NCBI RefSeq assembly: GCF_005222205.1
Contig: NZ_CP032345.1
Span: 1,799,501-1,863,500, forward strand
Reading direction: 5' to 3'
DNA length: 64,000 bases
Origin: Azospirillum brasilense
GTDB taxonomy: Bacteria > Pseudomonadota > Alphaproteobacteria > Azospirillales > Azospirillaceae
In this document: positions 28,741 to 37,405 of the stretch, one piece after another
How positions within the stretch are numbered: the first letter of the stretch is position 1
Layout: each line of letters opens with the position of its first letter
Made by a program: the position numbers and the translations under genes
The notes under the pieces: generated by a model
Seen by the model: only the letters and a program-made list of their open reading frames with translations
Told to the model about the DNA's origin: nothing
Databases searched by the model: none

Positions 28741-30546
28741 ATGGTCAGCCTGTCCGAAGCCTACGCCATCGCCATCGGCCACCATCGGGCCGGACGGATG
28801 GGCGAGGCCGCCGGGGTCTACCGGGCGATCCTCGACGCCGACCCGCGGCAGGCCGACGCGCTGCACCTGCTGGGCGTGCTGTCCGGCCAGACCGGGCGGA
28901 GGGAGGAGGCGCTGTCGCTGATCGCCCAGGCCATCGCGCTGGACCCGGAGGCGGCGGACTATCACGACAATCTGGGCAGCCTGCGCCGCACCGCCGGGGA
29001 CGCGGCGCGGGCGGCCGGGCAGCACGCGCGCGCCCTGACGCTGGAGCCGGCGCGGGCCAAGGCGGCCTTCAACCGGGGGCTGGCGCTCGGCGATCTGGGC
29101 CGGGTCGGAGAGGCACTCGGATGCTTCCGTGTCGCCTTGCGGATCGATCCGGGCTATGGGGCGGCGGCCCTGGCGGCGGGCCGGCTGCTGGCCGGCGGGC
29201 CGGAGCCAGGGATAATCCGTGGGGCGGCGGAGCGCTGGCTGGCCCACGCCCTGTCCCTGGCGCCGGACAGCGCCGATGCGTGGGCCGCCGTGGGGCGGGC
29301 AAGGCTGGCGGCGGGGGCGGACGACGGGGCGGTGACGGGCTACGACCGGGCCGCAAGGCTGCGTCCAAGTGACGGGGCGGCGCTGAGCAACCTTGCCATG
29401 GCGACCTTGCAGGCCAGCGGCGCCCTGCCGGAGTTCCCTCGCGCCGACCGCCCGGAGGCGACATGGGGCGAACCGCTCGCCCGCGCGCTCGACCTGTTCC
29501 TGGCGGCGCTGGAGCGCGGGGCGGGCGAGGTGACGGAGGCCGCGCTGTTCCGCACCGCCGTGCTGGCCATCCACCGCGGCATGCTGGACGACGCGCGGCT
29601 GGAACGGATCGCCCGGCGGGCGCGGGACCGGCTGCGGCGCACTCCGGACGATGGCGCGGCGGCGGCCTGCATCGCCCACGGCCTTTACCGCCGGGGGCGG
29701 CTGGTGGCTGCCTCGCGGCTTGCCCGGCGCTGTCTGCGCGGCTGGTCGGAGGAGGCGATCCGCGCCGACCCGCAGGCGGCGAAATGGCGGCAGGTCGATG
29801 CGCGCCCGGTCTTCCTCGACGCGCTCGCCGCGTATCGGCCGCGCATCGCCGAGGCGGGGGAGCGGTCGATGCCGGTTCCTCCCGCGGCGGGTGGTGGCGC
29901 GATCCTGCTGGTCAGCGTCGATTCCGGCTATTGGCGGCGTTTCGGCGACCGCTTCCTGTCCCACGTCCTCAAGGATGCGCCGGGCGACCGGGTGCATGTC
30001 CACATCGTCAATCCCGGCGCGGAGGACCACGCCGAACTGGATCGTCGCTGCACCACCCAGCCGGGGCGCCTGTCCTGGTCGCTGGAGCGCATCGACCTGT
30101 CCCTGCACGCGCCGGGGGCGGAGACCACCTATTACGCCTCCGCGCGCTTCTTCATGGCTCTGGACCTGCTGGAGCGGACGGGGGCACCGGTCTTCATCAC
30201 CGACATCGACGCCCGCGGCACGGCGCCGCTTCCACCGGACTTGCGGGACGGGGCCGGGTGGGACCTGACCATCATGCGCGACCGCCGCGCCCGCGGGCCG
30301 TTCGACGAGATCCTCGGCGGCTTCCTGGGGATGGCGCCGACCGCAGCGGGGCGGGAGTTCCTCGGCCTCGTCCGCGCCTACATCGGCTGGTTCTTCGACC
30401 GGGGCGAGGCGGCCTGGACGCTCGATCAGGCGGCGCCTTACGCCGTCCTTCACGACTGGATGCGGCGTGGGCGGACGCTGCGGCTGCGGGAACACGAGTT
30501 CCTGCGGCTGCCCTGGTTCGATTTTCCGGTGAAGGGGGAGGGGTGA
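28741..30546 (+). CDS. TPR protein with a C-terminal glycosyltransferase-like domain
   Basis: 601 residues. At least four tetratricopeptide repeats fill residues 1-150 (HHRAGRMGEAAGVYRAILDADPRQADALHLLGVLS and others), with degenerate helical repeats to about 330. Residues from about 395 change character: RVHVHIVNPGAEDHAELD, a run of alternating strands, and FITDIDARG, a DxD motif as in GT-A glycosyltransferases, then GFLGMAPTAAGREFLGLVRAY and WTLDQAAPYAVLHDWM. Similar TPR plus nucleotide-diphospho-sugar fusions occur in Rhodospirillales. Donor and acceptor are unknown. Start 28741 is backed by GGAG five bases upstream; ATG 28705 is an alternative. Confidence 0.75.
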   Translation: MVSLSEAYAIAIGHHRAGRMGEAAGVYRAILDADPRQADALHLLGVLSGQTGRREEALSLIAQAIALDPEAADYHDNLGSLRRTAGDAARAAGQHARALTLEPARAKAAFNRGLALGDLGRVGEALGCFRVALRIDPGYGAAALAAGRLLAGGPEPGIIRGAAERWLAHALSLAPDSADAWAAVGRARLAAGADDGAVTGYDRAARLRPSDGAALSNLAMATLQASGALPEFPRADRPEATWGEPLARALDLFLAALERGAGEVTEAALFRTAVLAIHRGMLDDARLERIARRARDRLRRTPDDGAAAACIAHGLYRRGRLVAASRLARRCLRGWSEEAIRADPQAAKWRQVDARPVFLDALAAYRPRIAEAGERSMPVPPAAGGGAILLVSVDSGYWRRFGDRFLSHVLKDAPGDRVHVHIVNPGAEDHAELDRRCTTQPGRLSWSLERIDLSLHAPGAETTYYASARFFMALDLLERTGAPVFITDIDARGTAPLPPDLRDGAGWDLTIMRDRRARGPFDEILGGFLGMAPTAAGREFLGLVRAYIGWFFDRGEAAWTLDQAAPYAVLHDWMRRGRTLRLREHEFLRLPWFDFPVKGEG

Positions 30547-30554
30547 GGGGCCTG

Positions 30555-30776
30555 CTACGCCGCCTGGACGCTGTTGTCCTTGCGCCGGGACAGCTGCAAC
30601 TGACCGTCCAGGCACTTCACGTAGGTGGTCTTGCCGGCCTTCAGATTGTCGCAGACGGTGACCAGCGCGCGCGGGATGGCCGCGAATTCCTTCGAGCCGC
30701 GCGACTGCGTGTTGTAGGCGGCGAGATGCTGGCGCAGCCCTTCCTTCGATACCGGCTTCCCGTCGTTCCCGATCAT
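30555..30776 (-). CDS. Small basic protein, unknown function
   Basis: 73 residues (MIGNDGKPVSKEGLRQHLAAYN ... LQLSRRKDNSVQAA). It has a helical, basic pattern with two Cys (residues 42 and 55). It converges on the TPR gene and leads a pair with the even smaller gene to its right on the same strand. No family is recognised. Confidence 0.55.
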   Translation of the reverse strand: MIGNDGKPVSKEGLRQHLAAYNTQSRGSKEFAAIPRALVTVCDNLKAGKTTYVKCLDGQLQLSRRKDNSVQAA

Positions 30777-30848
30777 GGTCGTCCCCGCGCGTGTGGTCGT
30801 CGGTGGCCGAGGCTACGCGGGGACGGTGCCGAACTCAACGCCCCGGAC

Positions 30849-31007
30849 TCAACGACCGCTGTCGTCCGCGGGCTTGCCCCCCGGTTTTCCCCCGTCGCCG
30901 GTCCAGTCGTCGGTGATGTAGCGCTGCGCGTCGCTGATCTTTTCCACCTCGTCGCGGCTCGGCGGCTTGGGCACGCGCGACTGGCCGTTCTCGCGGTCCT
31001 GGTCCAT
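30849..31007 (-). CDS. Very small hydrophilic protein, unknown function
   Basis: 52 residues starting MDQDRENGQSRVPKPPSRDEVEKISDAQRYITDDWTGDGG. The start at 31007 has GGAGG directly upstream with good spacing, much better than the longer frame from 31064. It is charged, Gly/Pro-rich and likely unstructured at both ends. The function is not known. Confidence 0.55.
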   Translation of the reverse strand: MDQDRENGQSRVPKPPSRDEVEKISDAQRYITDDWTGDGGKPGGKPADDSGR

Positions 31008-31247
31008 GGGTCCTCCATCGCTTTGCCAGTGATGTGGACGGAAGGGTGGGATCGGCAAGCCCATCCCGGACAGGGGCGCGGACCGGGTTAAGGCGTTCGC
31101 GTTCGATCGCGGGGGCCGCTATGACCGCCGCCCGCTTGACAGGCGAACCCGCGCCGCCGGATCATCCGGCCGTTAACCGCTAAGAATTCCAAAGAGAATT
31201 CGCCCCGTCCGGGGTCGTTCCGGGATCACGCAGGGAGTATGGGAACC

Positions 31248-32855
31248 ATGAACACGCTTGCGCGCCGTCTGGCCGGCGCCGCCCTTCTGTCCGCCGGTCT
31301 TTCCTTCGGTCTCGCGGCCACGCCGGTCCTGGCCGACACGCCGAAGGACACGCTGGTCATGGCCTGGCAGTTCGACGACATCGTGACGCTCGATCCCGGC
31401 GAGATCTTCGAGCTGTCGGGGGCCGAATACGGCGCCCAGGTCTATGACCGGCTGATCCGCTTCGACGTCAACGACGTCAGCAAGATTTACGGGCAGGTGG
31501 CGGAAAGCTGGACCGTCTCCGACGACGGCAAGACCTTCACCTTCACCATCCGCGACGGGATCAAGTTCCACTCCGGCAACCCGCTGACGGCGGAGGACGT
31601 GGCCTACTCGCTCCAGCGCGCCGTGAAGATGAACAAGGGGCCGGCCTTCATCCTGACCCAGTTCGGCCTGACGCCGGAGAACGTCGACCAGAAGGTCCGC
31701 GCGACCAACCCGCGCACCCTGGTCTTCGAGACGGACAAGACCTACGCCCCGACCTTCGTGCTCTATTGCCTGACCGCCGACGTCTCCGGCGTGGTCGATT
31801 CCAAGCTGGTCAAGAGCAAGGAGGTCAACGGCGACTTCGGCGCTGTCTTCCTGAAGGCCAACTCCGCGGGGTCCGGTCCCTTCGTGCTGCGCCAGTGGAA
31901 GGCCAGCGAGCTTCTGTCGCTGGAGGCCAACGCCAATTACTGGGGCGGTGCGCCGGCGGTGAAGCGCGTGCTGATCCGCCACATCGCCGAGCCGGCGACC
32001 CAGCGCCTGCTGCTGGAGAAGGGCGACGTCGACGTGGCCCGCAACCTGAAGCCGGAGCAGTTCGAGCCGCTGCGCGGCAACGACAAGATCCGCATCGTCC
32101 AGGCGCCCAAGGGCACGCTCTACTATTTCGGCCTGAACCAGAAGAACGAGGTGCTGGCCAAGCCCGACGTGCGCAAGGCCTTCAAATACGCCGTGGACTA
32201 CGACGGCATGGCGAAGACCATCATGAACGGTCTCGGCACCGTCCATCAGGCCTTCCTGCCCAAGGGCTTCCTCGGCGCGCTGGAGGAGAACCCGTACACG
32301 TACGACCCGGCCAAGGCGAAGGAGCTGCTTCGCCAAGCCGGCTATCCGGACGGCATCACGGTGACCATGGACGTCCGCAACACCTCGCCCAGCATGGACA
32401 TGGCCCAGGCCATCCAGGGCAGCGCGGCGGCGGCGGGCATCAAGATCAACCTGCTGCCGGCGGACGGCAAGCAGGTGGTCACCAAGTACCGCGCCCGCAA
32501 CCACGAGGCGCTGCTCTACCAGTGGGGTGCCGACTACCAGGACCCGAACACCAACGCCGACACCTTCGCCGCCAACCCGGACAACGCCGACGACGCCAAG
32601 GCCAAGCCGCTGTCCTGGCGCAACGCCTGGGACATCCCCGAGCTGACCAAGAAGACCGCCGCCGCGGTCGAGGAGCGCGACACCGCCAAGCGCGCCGCGA
32701 TGTACCAGGAGCTTCAGCGCGAGGTGCTGGAGACTTCGCCCTTCGTCATCATGTTCCAGCAGACCGAGGTGATCGCGGAGCGCAGCAACGTCGAGGGGCT
32801 GGTCTGGGGGCCGAGCTTCGACAGCAACTACTACTGGAAGGTCAGCAAGAAGTAA
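31248..32855 (+). CDS. Peptide/opine-type ABC transporter substrate-binding protein
   Basis: 535-residue family 5 (SBP_bac_5) periplasmic binding protein. A Sec signal peptide (about 28 residues, ending VLAD) is followed by TLVMAWQFDDIVTLDPGEIFE, GKTFTFTIRDGIKFHSGNPLTAEDVAYSLQR and a C-terminal region with VGYPDGI-like and YQWGADYQDPN segments, standard for DppA/OppA/GsiB-like proteins. The ligand class (peptide, nickel chelate, opine or glutathione) cannot be separated by eye. ATG 31248 is preferred; ATG 31239 is only one base after GGGAGT. It heads the importer operon that continues at 33,064. Confidence 0.9.
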   Translation: MNTLARRLAGAALLSAGLSFGLAATPVLADTPKDTLVMAWQFDDIVTLDPGEIFELSGAEYGAQVYDRLIRFDVNDVSKIYGQVAESWTVSDDGKTFTFTIRDGIKFHSGNPLTAEDVAYSLQRAVKMNKGPAFILTQFGLTPENVDQKVRATNPRTLVFETDKTYAPTFVLYCLTADVSGVVDSKLVKSKEVNGDFGAVFLKANSAGSGPFVLRQWKASELLSLEANANYWGGAPAVKRVLIRHIAEPATQRLLLEKGDVDVARNLKPEQFEPLRGNDKIRIVQAPKGTLYYFGLNQKNEVLAKPDVRKAFKYAVDYDGMAKTIMNGLGTVHQAFLPKGFLGALEENPYTYDPAKAKELLRQAGYPDGITVTMDVRNTSPSMDMAQAIQGSAAAAGIKINLLPADGKQVVTKYRARNHEALLYQWGADYQDPNTNADTFAANPDNADDAKAKPLSWRNAWDIPELTKKTAAAVEERDTAKRAAMYQELQREVLETSPFVIMFQQTEVIAERSNVEGLVWGPSFDSNYYWKVSKK

Positions 32856-32870
32856 GGGACGCTGTTTGAT

Positions 32871-33013
32871 TCCCTCTCCCGTCCCGGGAGAGGGAGGCGC
32901 CGGAGGCGCCGGGTGAGGGTCGTGCAAGGAGCGAGGCGCTGATCCTCGGCGGTACCCTCACCCTTCCCGTGCTTTGCACGGGTCCCTTCCCTCTCCCGGG
33001 GCGGGAGAGGGAC
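32871..33013. repeat. G/C-rich palindromic extragenic repeat (copy 3)
   Basis: CCCTCTCCCG...CGGGAGAGGG at its left end and CCCTCTCCCGGGGCGGGAGAGGG at its right end enclose GGTGAGGGTCGTGC and GTACCCTCACCC arms. It can fold into one large stem-loop between the binding-protein gene and the first permease gene. It may attenuate read-through and so raise the binding protein above the permeases. Confidence 0.7.
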
Positions 33014-33063
33014 TTCGAACTCAAGTCGGGTGAAACTTGGCCGCTATCTTGAAACGACCGGGG

Positions 33064-34083
33064 ATGCCGGGGCGGCGTCATGCGATTCGCGGAGCGGGCT
33101 TGCTCGTCTCGGTGGCGCTGACCGTCCTCGGCCTCCTGCTCGTCACCTTCCTGATCGGGCGCGTGGTGCCGATCGACCCGGTGATCTCCGTGGTCGGCGA
33201 CCGCGTGTCCGCCGACACCTACGCCCGCGTCCGGCAGGAGCTGGGGCTGGACCTGCCGCTGTGGCAGCAGTTCCTGCGCTACGTCGGCGACGTGATCCAG
33301 GGCGATTTCGGCACGTCCGTGCTCACCTCCCGCCCGGTGCTGGAGGACATCCTGCGCGTTTTCCCGGCGACGCTGGAGCTGGCTACCGCCGCGCTGATCG
33401 TCGGCGTGCTGCTGGGCATCCCGGCGGGGGTGATGGCCGCCGTCCATCGCGGGCGCTGGCCGGACCATCTGATCCGGGTGATCGGGCTGATCGGCCATTC
33501 CATCCCGATCTTCTGGCTGGGGCTGATGGCGCTGCTGGTCTTCTACGCGCGGCTCGACTGGGCGCCGGGGCCGGGGCGGGTGGACGTCTTCTACGAGGGG
33601 CTGGTCGATCCGGTGACCGGGGTCATCACGGCGGACGCCCTGCTGGCCGGCGAGACCGACGTGTTCTGGAACGCGCTGCACCATCTGGTGCTGCCGGCGG
33701 GCATCCTCGGCCTCTACAGCGTGGCCTACATCGCGCGCATGACGCGCAGCTTCATGCTGGACCAGCTCCGCCAGGAATACATCACGACGGCCCGCGTCAA
33801 GGGCATGTCGGAGGCGCGGGTGATCTGGCGCCACGCGCTGGGCAACATCGCGGTGCCGCTGACGACCGTGGTGGCGCTGTCCTACGCCTCGCTGCTGGAA
33901 GGGTCGGTGCTGACGGAGACGGTGTTCGCCTGGCCGGGGCTGGGGCTCTACATCACCAACTCGCTGCTGTCGGCCGACATGAACGCGGTGCTGGGCGGCA
34001 CGCTGGTGGTGGGGGCGGTCTTCATCGGCCTGAACCTGCTGTCCGACCTGCTCTATCGTCTGCTGGATCCCCGTGCGAGATGA
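33064..34083 (+). CDS. Peptide-type ABC transporter permease (DppB-like)
   Basis: 339-residue six-helix permease. The N-terminal helix VALTVLGLLLVTFLIGRVVPIDPV is the BPD_transp_1 lead-in. The EAA loop reads YITTARVKGMSEARVIWRHALGN, which contacts the ATPases. It ends at 34083, ten bases before the second permease gene. The start is unsure: ATG 33064 is used, and a TTG at 33037 in the same frame is possible. Confidence 0.9.
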   Translation: MPGRRHAIRGAGLLVSVALTVLGLLLVTFLIGRVVPIDPVISVVGDRVSADTYARVRQELGLDLPLWQQFLRYVGDVIQGDFGTSVLTSRPVLEDILRVFPATLELATAALIVGVLLGIPAGVMAAVHRGRWPDHLIRVIGLIGHSIPIFWLGLMALLVFYARLDWAPGPGRVDVFYEGLVDPVTGVITADALLAGETDVFWNALHHLVLPAGILGLYSVAYIARMTRSFMLDQLRQEYITTARVKGMSEARVIWRHALGNIAVPLTTVVALSYASLLEGSVLTETVFAWPGLGLYITNSLLSADMNAVLGGTLVVGAVFIGLNLLSDLLYRLLDPRAR

Positions 34084-34093
34084 GGGTGGCGCG

Positions 34094-35014
34094 ATGACCG
34101 CACAGACGCATGCGACCGAAAGCGGGCTGCGGGCATGGCTGACCGCGGAGACGCCGCAGTCCCGCGGGCAGGCCCGGCTGGGCCGGGTCTATCTGGGCTG
34201 GTTGGCCTTCGCGCGAAACCGGCTGGCCATGATCGGGCTGGGCATCGTGCTGCTGCTGGTGCTGATGGCGGCGCTGGCCCCGCTGCTCGCCCCCTACGAT
34301 CCCTACGCGCAGGACCTGTCGCAGCGGCTGCTGCCGCCCAGCGCGGCGCACTGGCTGGGCACCGACGCCTTCGGGCGGGACATCCTGTCGCGCATCCTCT
34401 ACGGCTCCCGCCTGACGCTGATGATCGTGGCGCTGGTCGCGGTGACGGCGCCGGTGGCCGGGCTGCTGATCGGGACGGTGGCGGGCTATCTCGGCGGCTG
34501 GGTGGACGCGGTCCTGATGCGCGTCACCGACATCTTCCTGGCCTTTCCCAAGCTGATCCTGGCGCTGGCCTTCGTCTCGGCGCTGGGGCCGGGCATCGAG
34601 AACGCCATCATCGCCATCGCGATCACCAGCTGGCCGCCCTACGCCCGCATCGCGCGGGCCGAGACGATCACCATCCGCAAGAGCGACTTCATCAGCGCCG
34701 CGCGGCTCCAGGGCGCCTCGACGCCGCGGATCATCCTCGGCCATGTGGTGCCGCTCTGCTCCTCCTCGCTGATCGTGCGGGTGACGCTGGACATGGCGGG
34801 GATCATCCTGACGGCGGCGGGGCTGGGCTTCCTCGGCCTCGGCGCGCAGCCGCCCGCCCCGGAATGGGGCGCGATGATCGCCACCGGGCGGCAGTATGTG
34901 CTGGAGCAGTGGTGGGTCGCCACCATGCCCGGCATCGCCATCTTCGTGGTCAGCCTGGGCTTCAACCTGCTGGGCGACGGCCTGCGCGACGTTCTGGACC
35001 CGAAAGGCCAATGA
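34094..35014 (+). CDS. Peptide-type ABC transporter permease (DppC-like)
   Basis: 306-residue permease. The N-terminal OppC_N segment RLGRVYLGWLAFARNRLAMIGLGIVLLLVLMAALAPLLAPYDPYAQDL is followed by HWLGTDAFGRDILSRILYGSR, both DppC/OppC signatures, and the EAA loop FISAARLQGASTPRIILGHVVP. GAGGG precedes the ATG by 7 bases. The stop overlaps the ATPase start (ATGA), so the operon is translationally coupled. Confidence 0.92.
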   Translation: MTAQTHATESGLRAWLTAETPQSRGQARLGRVYLGWLAFARNRLAMIGLGIVLLLVLMAALAPLLAPYDPYAQDLSQRLLPPSAAHWLGTDAFGRDILSRILYGSRLTLMIVALVAVTAPVAGLLIGTVAGYLGGWVDAVLMRVTDIFLAFPKLILALAFVSALGPGIENAIIAIAITSWPPYARIARAETITIRKSDFISAARLQGASTPRIILGHVVPLCSSSLIVRVTLDMAGIILTAAGLGFLGLGAQPPAPEWGAMIATGRQYVLEQWWVATMPGIAIFVVSLGFNLLGDGLRDVLDPKGQ

Positions 35015-36765
35015 GCGAGACACCTCTGCTGGAGGTCGAGAACCTCCGCATCTCCTTCCCCACCCGGACGGGCGTGACGCAGGCGGTGCGCGGCGTCTCC
35101 TTCACCGTCGGGCGGGAAAAGCTGGGCATCGTCGGCGAGTCCGGCTCCGGCAAATCGATGACCGGGCGGGCCATCCTGCGGCTGGTCCCGCCGCCCGGAA
35201 TCGTGACCGCCGACCGGCTGAGCTTCCAGGGCGAGGACCTGCTGACCCTGCCGGAGAAGCGGCTGCGCGGCATCCGCGGGCGCCGCATCTCCATGGTCAT
35301 GCAGGACCCGAAATTCTCGCTGAACCCGGTGATGACCATCGGCGCCCAGATCGCCGAGGCCTACCGCGTCCATTCCAGCGCCGGCACGGCGGAGGCGAAG
35401 CGGCGCGCGCTGGAGATGCTGGAGGCCGTGCGCATCCGCAACCCGGAGCGGGTCTACGGCCTCTACCCGCACGAGGTGTCGGGCGGCATGGGCCAGCGCA
35501 TCATGATCGCCATGATGCTGATCCCCAACCCCGACCTGCTGATCGCCGACGAGCCGACCTCGGCGCTCGACGTGACGGTGCAGATGCAGGTGCTGGCGAT
35601 CATGGACGAGCTGTGCTCCAGCCGCGGCATGGGGATGATCTTCGTCAGCCACGACCTGAACCTGGTGGCGTCCTTCTGTGACCGCATCCTGATCATGTAC
35701 GCCGGCCGGGTGGTCGAGACCTGCCGCGCGTCGGAGCTGCACGCGGCGAAGCATCCCTACACGCGCGGCCTGCTCGACAGCCTGCCGCGCCTGGACGACA
35801 CGCGGGCGGAGCTGCCGGTGCTGGCGCGCGACCCGTCCTGGCTGGAGGGTGTTTCTCCCTCTCCCCCCGGGGAGAGGGGCGGGGTGAGGGGGCGCCGGCA
35901 TCGCCGGAAGGTTCGGGAAAAGCGCACCCCCCTCACCCTAACCCTCTCCCCGGGGGGAGAGGGGACATGGTCCGGTGGAGGGCGGGCGATGATCGACGTC
36001 AAGGATCTGCGCGTCACCTTCGGCCATGGCGCCGACGCGGTGGCCGCCGTGCAGGGGGTGTCCTTCGCCGTGCGGGAGGGCGAGAGCTTCGGGCTGGTCG
36101 GCGAATCGGGCTCGGGCAAGTCCACCGTGCTGCGCGCCGTGGTCGGGCTGAACCACGACTGGACCGGCTCCATCGCCGTGGCCGGCGCCGCGCAAAGCCG
36201 CCGGCGGGAGAAGGGCTTCTTCAAGTCCTGCCAGATGGTCTTCCAGGACCCCTACGGCTCGCTGCACCCGCGCCACACCATCGACCGCATCCTGGCCGAG
36301 CCCATCGCCATCCATGGCTTGCGCGACGCCGACGCGCGGATCGACCGGGTGCTGCGCGACGTCGGGCTGGGGCCGCAGTTCCGTTTCCGCTACCCGCACC
36401 AGCTCTCCGGCGGGCAGCGCCAGCGCGTCGCCATCGCCCGCGCCCTGGTGCTGGAGCCGCGCGTGCTGCTGCTGGACGAACCGACCTCGGCGCTCGACGT
36501 CTCGGTGCAGGCGGAAATCCTCAACCTGCTGAAGCGGCTGCGGGCGGAGCACGCGCTGACCTACGTGCTGGTCAGCCACAATCTGGCGGTGGTCGCCACC
36601 ATGTGCGACCGGCTGGCCGTGATGAACCGCGGCCGCATCGTCGAGGAGATGGACGTGGACTCGCTGCGCCGGGGGGCGGCGCGGGAGGACTACACGCGCC
36701 AGCTCCTGCGCGCCAGCCAGGGCTACGACCGCGCGGCGGCGGACAGCTTCAAGGACTTCGCGTAG
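35011..36765 (+). CDS. Fused ABC transporter ATPase: DppD-like and DppF-like halves in one frame
   Basis: 584 residues with no internal stop. First half: Walker A GESGSGKS (42-49), signature SGGMGQRIMIAM and Walker B LLIADEPTSALDV, with homology ending near residue 280. Second half: Walker A GESGSGKST, LSGGQRQRVAIARAL and LLLDEPTSALDV. The joining 47 residues are the translation of a palindromic extragenic repeat (SPSPPGERGGVRG ... TPLTLTLSPGGEG) and have no protein character. The first half lacks the usual Cys-rich C-terminal oligopeptide domain of DppD. A GGAGG site and ATG at 35,989 would also allow separate DppF synthesis. It is energised with the two permeases and binding protein upstream. 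Confidence 0.88.
   Translation: MSETPLLEVENLRISFPTRTGVTQAVRGVSFTVGREKLGIVGESGSGKSMTGRAILRLVPPPGIVTADRLSFQGEDLLTLPEKRLRGIRGRRISMVMQDPKFSLNPVMTIGAQIAEAYRVHSSAGTAEAKRRALEMLEAVRIRNPERVYGLYPHEVSGGMGQRIMIAMMLIPNPDLLIADEPTSALDVTVQMQVLAIMDELCSSRGMGMIFVSHDLNLVASFCDRILIMYAGRVVETCRASELHAAKHPYTRGLLDSLPRLDDTRAELPVLARDPSWLEGVSPSPPGERGGVRGRRHRRKVREKRTPLTLTLSPGGEGTWSGGGRAMIDVKDLRVTFGHGADAVAAVQGVSFAVREGESFGLVGESGSGKSTVLRAVVGLNHDWTGSIAVAGAAQSRRREKGFFKSCQMVFQDPYGSLHPRHTIDRILAEPIAIHGLRDADARIDRVLRDVGLGPQFRFRYPHQLSGGQRQRVAIARALVLEPRVLLLDEPTSALDVSVQAEILNLLKRLRAEHALTYVLVSHNLAVVATMCDRLAVMNRGRIVEEMDVDSLRRGAAREDYTRQLLRASQGYDRAAADSFKDFA
35855..35966. repeat. G/C-rich palindromic repeat inside the ATPase reading frame (copy 4)
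   Basis: CTCCCTCTCCCCCCGGGGAGAGGGGCGGGGTGAGGG on the left mirrors CCCCTCACCCTAACCCTCTCCCCGGGGGGAGAGGGG on the right, around a variable centre. It shares the CCTCACCCTAACCCTCTCCCC core with copy 1 at 11,480. Its length and phase leave the frame open, which fuses the two ATPase modules. Confidence 0.8.
35989..36765 (+). CDS. DppF-like ATPase module (possible independent product)
   Basis: Internal start ATG 35,989 with GGAGG seven bases upstream would give a 258-residue DppF-type ATPase beginning MIDVKDLRVTFGHG, the expected start of such a protein. It is listed separately because this ribosome site suggests the ancestral dppF start survives within the fused frame. Whether both a fused and a short form are made cannot be told from sequence. 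Confidence 0.6.
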   Translation: MIDVKDLRVTFGHGADAVAAVQGVSFAVREGESFGLVGESGSGKSTVLRAVVGLNHDWTGSIAVAGAAQSRRREKGFFKSCQMVFQDPYGSLHPRHTIDRILAEPIAIHGLRDADARIDRVLRDVGLGPQFRFRYPHQLSGGQRQRVAIARALVLEPRVLLLDEPTSALDVSVQAEILNLLKRLRAEHALTYVLVSHNLAVVATMCDRLAVMNRGRIVEEMDVDSLRRGAAREDYTRQLLRASQGYDRAAADSFKDFA

Positions 36766-36769
36766 GCGC

Positions 36770-37282
36770 TCAGTCAGCCTCGGGGGGCGCGGCGGGGCGG
36801 GTGGACAGCGCGTCGGCCCGGGCCTGGAGCTTGGCGAGCAGGCCGTCGAGCTGGCCCATCTCCTCCTCCGTCAGCGCGCCGGTCAGCTCCCGCTCGTAGG
36901 CGAGCGCGAGGGGGACGATCTCCGTGTAGATCGCCAGCGCCTTGGGCGTCAGGGTGAGCTGCGCCTTGCGGCGGTCGGTGGCGCCCGATTCGCGCAGGAT
37001 CAGCGCCGAATCGAGCATCCGGCTGATCGCCCGGCTGACCTGCACCTTGTCCATGGCGGTGCGCTGGGCGATCTCGCCCGCGCTCAGCGTCTCGCCGCCG
37101 CCCAACACGGCGATGACCCGCCATTCCGGGATGGTGATGCCGAATCGCTTCTCATACAGCTTCGCCACCGTGTGGCTGACCGTGTTGGACAGCACCGACA
37201 GGCGGTAGGGCAGGAAGCGGGTCAGATGCAGCAGCGGCGCGGCGGGATCGGCGTCGGAGCGCTTGCGGCGAGGGGAGGCCAT
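36770..37282 (-). CDS. MarR-family transcriptional regulator
   Basis: 170-residue winged-helix regulator. FLPYRLSVLSNTVSHTVAKLYEKRFGITIPEWRVIAVLGGGETLSAGEIAQRTAMDKVQVSRAISRMLDSALILRESGATDRRKAQLTLTPKA contains the recognition helix and the DRR wing of MarR. It converges on the ATPase gene, with four bases between the stops. The ligand is unknown. The start is set at 37282 (MASPRRKRSD); the longer frame from 37357 is unlikely. Confidence 0.9.
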   Translation of the reverse strand: MASPRRKRSDADPAAPLLHLTRFLPYRLSVLSNTVSHTVAKLYEKRFGITIPEWRVIAVLGGGETLSAGEIAQRTAMDKVQVSRAISRMLDSALILRESGATDRRKAQLTLTPKALAIYTEIVPLALAYERELTGALTEEEMGQLDGLLAKLQARADALSTRPAAPPEAD

Positions 37283-37405
37283 GGGGTGTCGCGCCTTATC
37301 GGAATGCGGGAACCGGTGCCGGCTTCCCCATCCTGCCCCGGAAATTGGCGGACGCAACCGTTTCAGGTAAAATTTTTCAGCCGCCGGGAATTCGCCGGAC
37401 AGGCC

